Shown: positions 1 through 5,903 of the stretch, in pieces
How positions within the stretch are numbered: position 1 is the first letter of the stretch
Layout: each line of letters starts with the position of its first letter
Source of the DNA: an uncultured Gemella sp.
GTDB lineage: Bacteria > Bacillota > Bacilli > Staphylococcales > Gemellaceae
Direction: 5' to 3'
Assembly: GCA_900555985.1 (NCBI GenBank)
Contig: USNF01000022.1
Location: forward strand, 1 to 14,935
DNA length: 14,935 bases
The notes under the pieces: model-generated
Seen by the model: the letters and a program-made list of their open reading frames with translations, nothing else
The model's database searches: none
What the model was told of the DNA's origin: nothing
Made by a program: the position numbers and the translations under genes

Positions 1-55
1 AGCAGTCATTACAACTACTACGCTATCCTAAGTCTAACTTTTTGGGGTCAGATCA
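1..55 (+). mobile_element. probable end of an IS3-family insertion sequence (partial)
   Basis: The stretch 33-55 reads, on the reverse strand, TGATCTGACCCCAAAAAG and onward. From memory this is the style of terminal inverted repeat found in IS3-family elements of low-GC Firmicutes, and it ends in CA as those repeats do. A reading frame open from base 1 (HYNYYAILSLTFW...) runs through the repeat to a stop at 64-66. This could be the extreme C-terminus of a transposase whose gene lies left of the window. Too little is present to name the element. Confidence 0.42.
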
Positions 56-144
56 TTATTTTCTAATTTTAAATATCTAGAAATATAAAATAAATAGTTA
101 CTCTTAATAAAAATATTACATAATATTTTTTTATATAATCTATA

Positions 145-178
145 TAAAAATTAAGAGACTTAGCATTTGCTAAGCCTC
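145..178 (-). terminator. intrinsic terminator of the hesB-like/NADH dehydrogenase operon
   Basis: A 10-bp stem (155-164 with 169-178, one G-U pair) with a 4-base loop is followed on the minus strand by a T-rich tract (TTAATTTTTAT). It lies about 20 bases downstream of the dehydrogenase stop codon, as expected for the operon terminator. Confidence 0.85.
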
Positions 179-196
179 CTATAAGTTATGTAAATA

Positions 197-1387
197 TTAA
201 AGAATTCGTTGATTTTTTAATGCAGTTAAGAAGTCTGTTAATTCATAAATTGCTTTAGCTTCAATTATTTTTTTAAGTTTAGCAGCTTTGAATCCTTTAG
301 CTTTCTTACCACCCATTACATTAGCGATACCGTCTTTTGATCCTAGAGAACAAACTACTCCACGGTTAACATATTTGAAGTCGCCATTTTCTTTTCCGCT
401 AATTCTAGCCCCAACATAAGCACCCATTTGGTTTGCGATTTGAGCTGTTGTTGGGTATGGTCTTTCTTGACCAGTTTCAATAAATGCAGCACAGTCCCCA
501 ACGATATAAATATCATCATGTCCAGGTACAGTTAATTGTTGTGTTGTTACTAGACGACCACGTTTTGATAATTCTGGGAAAGTTTCATCCATAAGTTTGT
601 TACCACGTACTCCAGCAGTCCATACTAAAGTACTAGCTCTTAATTCTTTTCTTTCACCATCTACTTCGATAGTAAAGCTATCTTTAGTTGCTCCTTTAAT
701 TCCAGCACCTAAGATAATTTCAATTCCGTTATCTTCTAAATATTTTCTTGCATAGTCACTGTATTCTTTATCAAACATTGGTAATAATGTTGGAGCAGCA
801 TCTAATCCATAGATTTTAACTAATTTTTCATCAATTCCATATTTAGAGCATAATTCTTTTTTACGGTGTACTAATTCACCTAGGAATTCCATACCAGCTA
901 ATCCTGTTCCACCTACGATAACAGAAATATCTTTAACATCTTTTTCTTCGCTAGTTGCATATTTTCTGAAGTTGTCTTCTAATCTAGTTGCAATTTTTTC
1001 TGCTGCTAATACGTCAGCAATTGGTAATGCATTTTCAGCCATTCCTTCAATTCCAAATGTTTCTGGTTGGAATCCTAAACCAATTACTAAGATATCATAA
1101 TCAATTTCATGTTTTTTAGTTAATACTAATTTTTTCTCAGTATCAATTTTAATAACTTCATCTTGAATAAAGTCTACACCAGGTACTACTACATCTTTAA
1201 TATCAATACAAATATCTCTTGCTGGAATATTTCCTGCAGATACTTCATGTAAGTTTACAGTATCATAGTGGTATGAATTTTTATTAACTAATGTTACTTT
1301 AACTTCTCCTGCTTTTACTGCCTTTTTAAGACCTTTTAATGTTGTTAGTCCAGCGTAACCTGCACCTAAAATTACTACGTTTTTCAT
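197..1387 (-). CDS. type II NADH dehydrogenase / NAD(P)/FAD-dependent oxidoreductase
   Basis: A flavoprotein that transfers electrons from NADH to the membrane quinone pool without pumping protons, acting at the inner face of the membrane. It has an N-terminal FAD-binding Rossmann motif GAGYAG (residues 8-13), a second nucleotide-binding motif VGGTGLAG (about 158-165) for NADH, and the FAD-contacting segment IYIVGDCAAF (about 294-303, Asp298). The length of about 396 residues is normal for the family. An ATG nine bases upstream (1396) has its ribosome binding site only one base away, whereas the ATG at 1387 sits 10 bases from AAAGGAG, so 1387 is chosen. It lies 40 bp after the hesB-like gene, so the two are probably co-transcribed. 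The HesB- and NifU-like neighbours suggest the yutJ/yumB-type paralog of Bacillus rather than the main ndh. The exact paralog cannot be fixed from sequence alone. Confidence 0.9.
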   Translation of the reverse strand: MKNVVILGAGYAGLTTLKGLKKAVKAGEVKVTLVNKNSYHYDTVNLHEVSAGNIPARDICIDIKDVVVPGVDFIQDEVIKIDTEKKLVLTKKHEIDYDILVIGLGFQPETFGIEGMAENALPIADVLAAEKIATRLEDNFRKYATSEEKDVKDISVIVGGTGLAGMEFLGELVHRKKELCSKYGIDEKLVKIYGLDAAPTLLPMFDKEYSDYARKYLEDNGIEIILGAGIKGATKDSFTIEVDGERKELRASTLVWTAGVRGNKLMDETFPELSKRGRLVTTQQLTVPGHDDIYIVGDCAAFIETGQERPYPTTAQIANQMGAYVGARISGKENGDFKYVNRGVVCSLGSKDGIANVMGGKKAKGFKAAKLKKIIEAKAIYELTDFLTALKNQRIL

Positions 1388-1427
1388 CGTAATCATTCTC
1401 CTTTATTTGTTATTTTTAATAATGAAA

Positions 1428-1790
1428 TTATCGACAACAGCAACCGCCACCACAGCAGCCACCATCTTCTTCATCATACATTTCTATCATATTTGGGTTG
1501 TGTAGTGTAAATTCACTACCAAATTCATCTTGAACATAATCAATTTCAAGACCTTTTAATAATAGTTCATCTTCTTCATTTACAAGAACTTTAAGGTCAC
1601 CAAAGTTATATACTTTGTCACCTTCTTCTAATTCATCTTTTATATCAATAGCATAATGCATTTCTGTTCCTTCTAATGCGATAGATATTTTTAAATAGCT
1701 ATCTTTTTTATCGGCATCAAAAAGCATTTCTTGGAATTTTCCAACAGCTACATCTGTAATTAAAATTAGTTGTTCATTTGTGTTTGCCAT
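1428..1790 (-). CDS. HesB/IscA-like iron-sulfur biogenesis protein with Cys-rich tail
   Basis: A 120-residue protein of the HesB/A-type Fe-S family, recognised by an N-terminal LITDVAVGKFQEML segment and the conserved block LKGLEIDYVQDEFGSEFTLH (78-97) followed by NPN. Canonical IscA/ErpA proteins hold a cluster with one central Cys and a C-terminal CGCG motif. Here the central Cys is absent (ALEGTEMHY at 38-46), and the tail is GGCCGGGCCCR with five Cys (112, 113, 117-119), set off by an acidic linker. The protein resembles the yutM/HesB-like group found next to NifU-domain genes in Bacillales. The start ATG has GAGGG 10 bases upstream. It is the first gene of an operon with the dehydrogenase. 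The unusual ligand set makes a carrier or metal-binding role plausible but unproven. Confidence 0.82.
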   Translation of the reverse strand: MANTNEQLILITDVAVGKFQEMLFDADKKDSYLKISIALEGTEMHYAIDIKDELEEGDKVYNFGDLKVLVNEEDELLLKGLEIDYVQDEFGSEFTLHNPNMIEMYDEEDGGCCGGGCCCR

Positions 1791-1829
1791 AAAATATTTC
1801 CCTCGTTTATATATTTATTTTCTTATTTT

Positions 1830-1858
1830 ATTATAACTGTTTTTTTTATAAATTAATA
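1830..1858 (-). promoter_or_regulatory. candidate promoter of the hesB-like/dehydrogenase operon
   Basis: On the minus strand a perfect TATAAT (1835-1830) lies 40 bases before the hesB-like start codon. A poor -35 (TATTAA, 1858-1853) sits 17 bases upstream. Only the -10 is convincing. Confidence 0.4.
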
Positions 1859-1906
1859 GTAGAATGCTTACATTTTAATAAATTATTTATAAACTTTTTG
1901 TGAAAG

Positions 1907-1935
1907 TTGATTTTTAAGAAATTTACAGGTATAAT
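1907..1935 (+). promoter_or_regulatory. promoter of the NifU-domain gene
   Basis: TTGATT (1907-1912), a 17-base spacer and TATAAT (1930-1935). The predicted transcript start near 1942 leaves a very short leader carrying the GAGG ribosome binding site at 1945-1948. Confidence 0.75.
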
Positions 1936-1958
1936 ATCTATAGTGAGGTGTGGAAATT

Positions 1959-2213
1959 TTGAGCAAAGAATATTATGAGACAATTTCGAAAATTAAGATA
2001 GAGTTAGATAAAATTAGACCTAAGTTAATTATGGATGGTGGAGATATAGAATTTATAAATTTCAAAGATGGGATTTTAAAACTGAGATTTAAAGGTGAAT
2101 GTGCACATTGTGAATTATCACATATTACTATGAAATATGCTATTGAAAAAAATATTTTAGAAAAAATTCCTGAAGTAAAAAAAGTAACTGAAGTTAAGAT
2201 GAGTGTAATATAA
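1959..2213 (+). CDS. NifU C-terminal domain Fe-S scaffold/carrier protein
   Basis: An 84-residue protein consisting of a single NifU C-terminal domain, which in this family binds a [4Fe-4S] cluster at a CxxC motif and passes it to target proteins. The core is seen as RPKLIMDGGDIEFINF, then LRFKGECAHCELSHITMK with the CAHC motif (about residues 48-51), then a helical end. The family usually has CPxS after CxxC; here it is CELS. A longer GTG start at 1950 lies one base from the GAGG ribosome binding site, so the TTG at 1959 (10-base spacing) is preferred. It is transcribed alone from its own promoter, divergent from the hesB-like operon, and ends in its own terminator. It resembles yutI of Bacillus in size and context. 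Confidence 0.88.
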   Translation: MSKEYYETISKIKIELDKIRPKLIMDGGDIEFINFKDGILKLRFKGECAHCELSHITMKYAIEKNILEKIPEVKKVTEVKMSVI

Positions 2214-2231
2214 TTTATACTCATCTTTTTT
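2198..2231 (+). terminator. terminator of the NifU-domain gene, overlapping its stop codon
   Basis: GATGAGTGTA pairs with TATACTCATC (one G-U pair) around a short AT loop, followed by CTTTTTT. The stem begins inside the last codons, so the stop codon (2211-2213) lies within the hairpin. Confidence 0.8.
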
Positions 2232-2334
2232 ATAAAGTTAATTTATATTATTACTTTTATAAAAAAAAGATATATAAACTAATATTCAAGATAAAAAATA
2301 TCTCTTTTTATTCAAAGAATATAAAATTATTTAA

Positions 2335-2370
2335 ATAAAAAAAAGGAGTAGAAATAAATTTCTACTCCTT
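2335..2370 (-). terminator. terminator of tRNA-Arg
   Basis: A perfect 12-bp stem (2343-2354 with 2359-2370) with a 4-base loop is followed on the minus strand by eight T. It begins five bases after the tRNA 3' end. Confidence 0.93.
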
Positions 2371-2374
2371 ACGA

Positions 2375-2448
<74 letters not shown>

Positions 2449-2481
2449 ATTATATAAATGCTACTTGCAAAGTACTTTACT

Positions 2482-2510
2482 AGTATAACAATATTTTATA
2501 AGTATGTCAA
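2482..2510 (-). promoter_or_regulatory. promoter of tRNA-Arg
   Basis: On the minus strand TTGACA (2510-2505), a 17-base spacer and TATACT (2487-2482), about 34 bases before the tRNA. Consensus quality is high, as expected for a stable RNA gene. Confidence 0.88.
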
Positions 2511-2520
2511 TACCTTTTCT

Positions 2521-2574
2521 AAAAAAAATTAGGAGTGAAAGTGAAACCACATAGTTGGTTTTAAATCCACTCCT
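2521..2574 (-). terminator. probable original rpsO terminator, now separated from its gene
   Basis: AGGAGTG (2531-2537) pairs with CACTCCT (2568-2574), with an inner stem AAACCA/TGGTTT (2544-2549 with 2556-2561). On the minus strand it is followed by a run of eight T. It lies just beyond the left island repeat, where the rpsO stop codon would be in an empty chromosome. It was therefore probably the rpsO terminator before the island inserted. It also blocks minus-strand readthrough from the island into tRNA-Arg. Confidence 0.82.
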
Positions 2575-2582
2575 ATAAAGCT

Positions 2583-2605
2583 AAATTATCTTCTTAATCC
2601 TAGAG
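2583..2605 (-). repeat. attL: 23-bp direct repeat of the rpsO 3' end
   Basis: Identical to 14888-14910. Read on the minus strand it encodes the S15 tail LGLRR followed by the stop codon. Beyond 2605 the similarity to rpsO ends at once, so this is the attachment-site copy left at the far end of the island. Confidence 0.92.
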
Positions 2606-2815
2606 AATATCCACTATATATAATAGAAGAAACTAGAATTTATTAAACTTGATTTTATAGTATTTTTATTTGATGTTATTTACTTTTATATCCTACAAAT
2701 TACTATATATCGTTACAAGTTCGTTACCAAAACAAAAAACATCTAGCACATATCAAAGGAATTAAGGACGGTTTTTCAACTATCTTTTTACATAATAAAA
2801 AGACCAAGAATTTAC

Positions 2816-3337
2816 TTAGTCTAACCATTTTATATTTTTAATTGTCGTTCTACGAGCTTTATTATATTTCCTAGAATCACTTTCGTGTAAAGTAACCAGT
2901 TTATAAGAGTCATTAATTTTTCTTAACCCTAATACTATGGCGGTTCTTCCAGTTGTTTCGTATATAACTAATTTAAGTTTCATTCTATTAGGTGGTATAT
3001 CTTTATCTACGACACATATATTTATTTTTTTACCATAAAATACTTTCTCAATAAAATTATAATTTTTGAATCTAGAAAACATCTTGAAAAAATCTTGATG
3101 TTCAGATAAATCAGAAATTAATAATTCGTTGTTTTTTATCATTTCTATACTTTTATTGGCGTAAATATTCTTAGGCAAAACATAGTGAAGTCCTAATAGA
3201 TGATGTAAATCAGTTTCACTAAATACAACCATTACATCGTTCATCTTTTTATAATTCAACTCTAACAAACATTTTTTATTACAAAATTTTTCTTGATAAT
3301 CTTCTAATGTGCTTTGTAATGTTGCATCACTATCCAT
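2816..3337 (-). CDS. PBECR4-like nuclease-fold protein (island cargo)
   Basis: A 173-residue protein. The segment VVFSETDLHHLLGLHYV (37-53), followed by an IYANKSIEMIKNNELLISDL helix and a late beta-rich half ending in an ARRTTIKNIKWLD tail, resembles PBECR4 domains as I remember them. That group belongs to the Barnase/EndoU/ColicinE5-D/RelE superfamily of phage- and element-borne predicted RNases. Conserved candidates for function are His45/His46/His51, His151 and the basic cluster 157-164. The upstream in-frame ATG at 3400 lies inside the leader terminator. The ATG at 3337 has AAAGGAGG six bases away and is the start. It stands alone at the left end of the island, beyond the operon terminator, with its own promoter and structured leader. 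That position is typical of PICI cargo such as anti-phage or toxin genes. Function in this element is inferred, not shown. Confidence 0.6.
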   Translation of the reverse strand: MDSDATLQSTLEDYQEKFCNKKCLLELNYKKMNDVMVVFSETDLHHLLGLHYVLPKNIYANKSIEMIKNNELLISDLSEHQDFFKMFSRFKNYNFIEKVFYGKKINICVVDKDIPPNRMKLKLVIYETTGRTAIVLGLRKINDSYKLVTLHESDSRKYNKARRTTIKNIKWLD

Positions 3338-3357
3338 ACAACCTCCTTTATAAAGAT

Positions 3358-3393
3358 AAAAAAATAAGCACGGAACGGAAGTAGTCTCCGTAC
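3358..3393 (-). terminator. terminator/attenuator between leader RNA and the nuclease gene
   Basis: GTACGGA (3393-3387) pairs with TCCGTGC (3374-3368), with one mismatch in seven pairs, followed by TTATTTTTTT. Two tandem TCCGT copies allow alternative pairing registers. It lies 20 bases before the start codon of the nuclease gene and directly before its ribosome binding site. It can therefore act as an attenuator or as the end of a separate RNA. Confidence 0.75.
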
Positions 3394-3590
3394 GGGACAA
3401 TCGATTAGTTGTTGATAGTGGAACAACTAACTCCCTACTGTTGTGCTTCTTAGGCTTGTCGCAAGGGAACAGTTCTTAAGCTCTGCCAAGCGGTGTAGCG
3501 TGCTTCTACTACACCTCTATATCACTATAGATTAATTCGTTTAAACGGCTTGAGACTGGAAAGGCGATTGAAAGGCTTCTTTCTATCTCA
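3358..3590 (-). ncRNA. structured leader RNA or small RNA upstream of the nuclease gene
   Basis: A transcript of about 230 nt is predicted from the promoter at 3597-3625 to the terminator at 3358. In order, on the minus strand, it can form: UGAGA/UCUCA plus GAAAG/CUUUC; CUAUA-GUGA-UAUAG (3530-3517); GGUGUAG/CUACACC (3515-3492); CUUG-CGA-CAAG inside CUGUU/AACAG; a 9-bp UUAGUUGUU/AACAACUAA hairpin (3430-3405); and the terminator stem. It is visibly more GC-rich than the DNA around it and has no open frame. I do not recognise a known riboswitch or T-box; the T-box consensus is absent. The layout promoter-RNA-leaky terminator-RNase gene recalls type III toxin-antitoxin loci, but no tandem repeats are seen. 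Confidence 0.6.
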
Positions 3591-3596
3591 TAATTT

Positions 3597-3625
3597 ATTT
3601 TATATCAACGTTATACTTTTGTCAA
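3597..3625 (-). promoter_or_regulatory. promoter of the leader RNA and nuclease gene
   Basis: On the minus strand TTGACA (3625-3620), a 17-base spacer and TAAAAT (3602-3597). The transcript should start near 3590, giving a leader of about 250 nt before the nuclease start codon. Confidence 0.8.
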
Positions 3626-4173
3626 CTTTTCTTATTGCGGCTTAATATTTTTGTAACATTTTGCACTCTCTCATCGCCTTCTTTCAGGGGCGTCAACAGT
3701 GCCGGATATTTTTTATTTTCTCTTTGTTCGTTCTTTGTTCAACACTTATTTACTTGAGTTTTAAGCCCTCTATTTAAATTTTGCTAGTATTTTACACTAC
3801 CTAATTTCTTACAAAGCAAATAAAAGCTTATATATACTTACTGTATTGAGACACGGTATTCATGGTATTACTTTATAGGTTATAAATATAAAGTTTTGAC
3901 AAGTTTTTTATGTTATTTCATCTTTTAAAAATAAAAGTAGTAATTTATAGTATTTTCTATTATAGAATTTCACCTAAGGTTTTCTAAGGTTCTTATTATT
4001 AGAAGCCGTACATATGACACTAATTCATATATACATTTATGCCTACATTTTCCAACAATTACATAGATTATTTAACAATTTCTTATATCCACTTAAACGT
4101 TGTATAATGTATTTAGTTTCTTGTTTGATGTAGTTGTATTGTATTTCATAGCTTTTTGTATTATAATTAAATA
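3626..4173. other. long AT-rich stretch without a recognisable gene
   Basis: No frame with a ribosome binding site was found on either strand over about 550 bases. Small features are a CGCC/GGCG hairpin near 3675-3693, a direct repeat of CTAAGGTT (about 3973-3991) and two GGTATT copies near 3855-3868. A plus-strand TATAAT (4103-4108) has no good -35; it could start a roughly 120-nt RNA ending at the terminator at 4174-4237. The stretch separates the main operon from the cargo gene and may be a decayed region. Confidence 0.5.
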
Positions 4174-4237
4174 AAAGAGATGTTTATCCTCCTCCCCCAC
4201 AATCTTTGGAGGGGGGTCGACATCTCTTTTTTTTTTT
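4174..4237. terminator. strong bidirectional terminator at the end of the main island operon
   Basis: The outer stem AAAGAGATGT/ACATCTCTTT (4174-4183 with 4220-4229) continues into a GC-rich inner stem (ATCCTCCTCC with GGAGGGGGGT, two G-U pairs). Eleven T follow on the plus strand and TTTTATTT on the minus strand. It closes the minus-strand operon 17 bases after the last gene. The plus-strand T tract is stronger, yet no plus-strand gene lies upstream. Confidence 0.9.
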
Positions 4238-4244
4238 ATTTTTC

Positions 4245-4686
4245 CCTTATACTTTTAAATTTTCCAATAAGTCAAGATAGCTATTATCTATTTCTTTTTG
4301 TTTTTCATTCTTTTGGAAATTTGTTTCCAACTCTTTTAATACTTTTTGAATTTTAGAACTTTGTTTATTAAAAAAATCTTTTTTTTCTTTTTCTAAATTA
4401 TTTAATATAGCTTGAATTTCTTGTATTTTCAACGTCAATTCTTGTGCTTTATAATTACTTTCTTCCTCTTCTTTACTTGAAATACCTTCTTTTTTTATCA
4501 GTTCTTTGAGTTCTTTAACAAGTTTATTCTTTTGTTTTTCTATTAATAATTCATCTTCATAAAATTCTGCATATTGTTTTTTTATTTCTTCTATATCCAA
4601 TTTTCTTACCCCTTATGCTTTTAAATTTTCCAGTAAGTCAAGATAGCTATTATCTATTTCTTTTTGTTTTTCATACTTTTGGGAAT
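4245..4686. repeat. 76-bp direct repeat, 4245-4320 and 4611-4686
   Basis: The two copies match at 72 of 76 positions, with an uninterrupted identical run of 42 bp (4267-4308). They are exactly 366 bp (122 codons) apart. They encode the shared C-terminal tails of the two adjacent coiled-coil genes. The near identity at DNA level, much higher than in the rest of the genes, points to recent gene conversion or strong constraint on this tail. Confidence 0.9.
4247..4600 (-). CDS. small coiled-coil protein, paralog A
   Basis: A 117-residue, strongly charged, almost wholly helical protein with heptad-like Leu/Ile spacing and no membrane segment or known domain. It begins with TTG at 4600, eight bases after AAGGGG; no better start is available. 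It ends KQKEIDNSYLDLLENLK plus Val, the same tail as its neighbour upstream. It is the last gene of the minus-strand operon, 12 bp after paralog B and just before the terminator. The position late in a satellite operon, after an ArpU-like activator, would suit a packaging or morphogenesis role such as a scaffold-like helper, or an interference protein. This is inference from context only; the gene is not recognised. Confidence 0.75.
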   Translation of the reverse strand: MDIEEIKKQYAEFYEDELLIEKQKNKLVKELKELIKKEGISSKEEEESNYKAQELTLKIQEIQAILNNLEKEKKDFFNKQSSKIQKVLKELETNFQKNEKQKEIDNSYLDLLENLKV

Positions 4687-5044
4687 TTTCTCTAATTCCC
4701 TTTTCATACTCTTTAAATAATACTTGACTTTCTTTTTTTCGTTTATTCAAAAATTCTGTTTTTTCTACTCTAAGATTTTCTAAAGCTTGTTGACTTACTT
4801 CTAGATTTCTAGTTATTTCATTAATTTTATTATTTTTAGCTTCAACTTGTTGTGGTGTTTCAATTCCATAGAAAACGATAGATTCAAGTTTTTCTTTATG
4901 AGATTTTACAATTTTTTCTAGTTCTAGTTCATCTTTACAAAAATCTTCAAATATTTTTTTTCGGCTTTTTAGTTCTATAAAACTTTTACCTTTATGATAT
5001 ATTATACCTTTTCGCATTAGAGTATCTAACCTCTTTTTATCCAT
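4613..5044 (-). CDS. small coiled-coil protein, paralog B
   Basis: A 143-residue protein with a basic N-terminal segment (MDKKRLDTLMRKGIIYHKGK) followed by a long charged coiled coil. It shares scattered positions with paralog A over the last 110 residues: F..DEL.LEK near the start of the coil, EK..FFNK-like/VEKTEFLNK in the middle, and an almost identical 18-residue tail. The ATG at 5044 is preceded by GAGGTGAG. It lies about 280 bp after the 179-residue gene, downstream of the GC-rich island at 5111-5185. The conserved tail with an unconserved coil resembles a docking peptide on a variable helical arm. No function is assigned. Confidence 0.75.
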   Translation of the reverse strand: MDKKRLDTLMRKGIIYHKGKSFIELKSRKKIFEDFCKDELELEKIVKSHKEKLESIVFYGIETPQQVEAKNNKINEITRNLEVSQQALENLRVEKTEFLNKRKKESQVLFKEYEKGIRENSQKYEKQKEIDNSYLDLLENLKA

Positions 5045-5110
5045 ATTCTCACCTCTTTTCTTGTTCGCTAAAAACTGTATTATTTTTTAAAATAATTCTG
5101 TACTATTTTC

Positions 5111-5185
5111 GCACGAGAAAAAATGTACAGTGACGGCGTGAAGGTCAGCCGAAACCGTGGGGAGGGTCTCACCCCCCATAAACCC
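5111..5185. other. GC-rich non-coding island with hairpin; candidate cos or oriT site
   Basis: Within a 280-bp gap that is otherwise extremely AT-rich, this 75-bp block is GC-rich and contains GACGGCGTGAAGGTCAGCC, then TGGGGAGGG and TCACCCCCCA, which can fold into a short hairpin (TGGGG...CCCCA outside, GGT/ACC inside). Just left are a palindrome ATTATTTT-TT-AAAATAAT and two related CTGTAnTATTTT repeats (about 5077-5110). To the right is an imperfect palindrome near 5289-5311. There is no open frame. Such compact GC-rich sites with flanking inverted repeats are typical of cleavage sites (phage cos, plasmid oriT). Which one, if either, cannot be decided here. Confidence 0.5.
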
Positions 5186-5325
5186 TTTTAAATCAATGTT
5201 TCAATTTTTAATTTTTTTAAAAACCTTGATAAATTAGGCTTTTTGTTCATTTTTTCCTTATTTTTGCTATTTTTTTGCTTTTTTTTATAAAATATTGTAA
5301 TTATTACAGTATTTTCGTTGTTTCT

Positions 5326-5865
5326 TTATCTGCTACCAGGATATCTGTATTTTTTATATACTTCCTCAAACGCCAGTAGTGTTTCTACATCTTGAGATGG
5401 TCTATATGTAACACTTCGACCATTTGATAAAATTAGATCTCCCATTAGTGCTTTCTGCATTAAGCTACCTAAATTACCAGCTCTAACTACTATATCATTT
5501 TCTTTTTCAAATAGTTCATCTATTTGTTTAATTATTGGTTTGGCCTCCTCTAGTATTTTATTTATCTCATCTTCAAGTATTTCATCCAATGTATCTATAT
5601 GGCTAAAGTATTTATCGGGAGTAGGGGCTTCAATAAATTTTGTACGTTCTTGATAAAATTCTAATGTGTTTTCTAATTCCCAAAGTTTTTGTTTAGCTTT
5701 ATTGAAAGTTTTAAAATCATTGTCTTTCTTAGCCTTGTTTTTAAGTTCTTTAGCTTTATTAATGTCCTCTTTAGTTTGTTTTGTCTTACTTATTAATTCG
5801 TCTAATTCTTTTTCTTTTGAATTAATAACGTCATTTATTTGTTTTTCAAATTCTTCTAATCTCAT
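5326..5865 (-). CDS. phage-type coiled-coil protein of unknown function
   Basis: A 179-residue protein. Residues about 1-80 form a charged coiled coil rich in Lys and Glu. Residues 84-130 continue as helix (DEILEDEINKILEEAKPIIK). The last 50 residues (NLGSLMQKALMGDLILSNGRSVTYRP...) look like a small globular domain. The ATG at 5865 has AAAGGAA about 10 bases upstream. It follows the ArpU-like gene by 38 bp in the same operon. I do not recognise a family. In satellites this slot often holds packaging or capsid-modifying genes, but nothing in the residues proves it, and it is not an obvious small terminase (no N-terminal helix-turn-helix). Confidence 0.75.
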   Translation of the reverse strand: MRLEEFEKQINDVINSKEKELDELISKTKQTKEDINKAKELKNKAKKDNDFKTFNKAKQKLWELENTLEFYQERTKFIEAPTPDKYFSHIDTLDEILEDEINKILEEAKPIIKQIDELFEKENDIVVRAGNLGSLMQKALMGDLILSNGRSVTYRPSQDVETLLAFEEVYKKYRYPGSR

Positions 5866-5903
5866 TTCTTTTAATTCCTTTCTTGTTTTGTATTATACTT
5901 TGA

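Noticed and set aside
1973..2224. Minus-strand frame opposite the NifU-domain gene
   Set aside because: It is the antisense shadow of a recognised gene, with hydrophobic low-complexity translation typical of reversed AT-rich coding DNA.
3338..3400. N-terminal extension of the nuclease-like gene from the ATG at 3400
   Set aside because: The extension would be encoded by the terminator hairpin. A strong AAAGGAGG directly precedes the ATG at 3337.
3358..3590. T-box riboswitch or type III antitoxin repeat array
   Set aside because: No T-box consensus or specifier pattern is visible, and there are no tandem repeats as in ToxI-like antitoxins. It is kept as an unassigned structured RNA.
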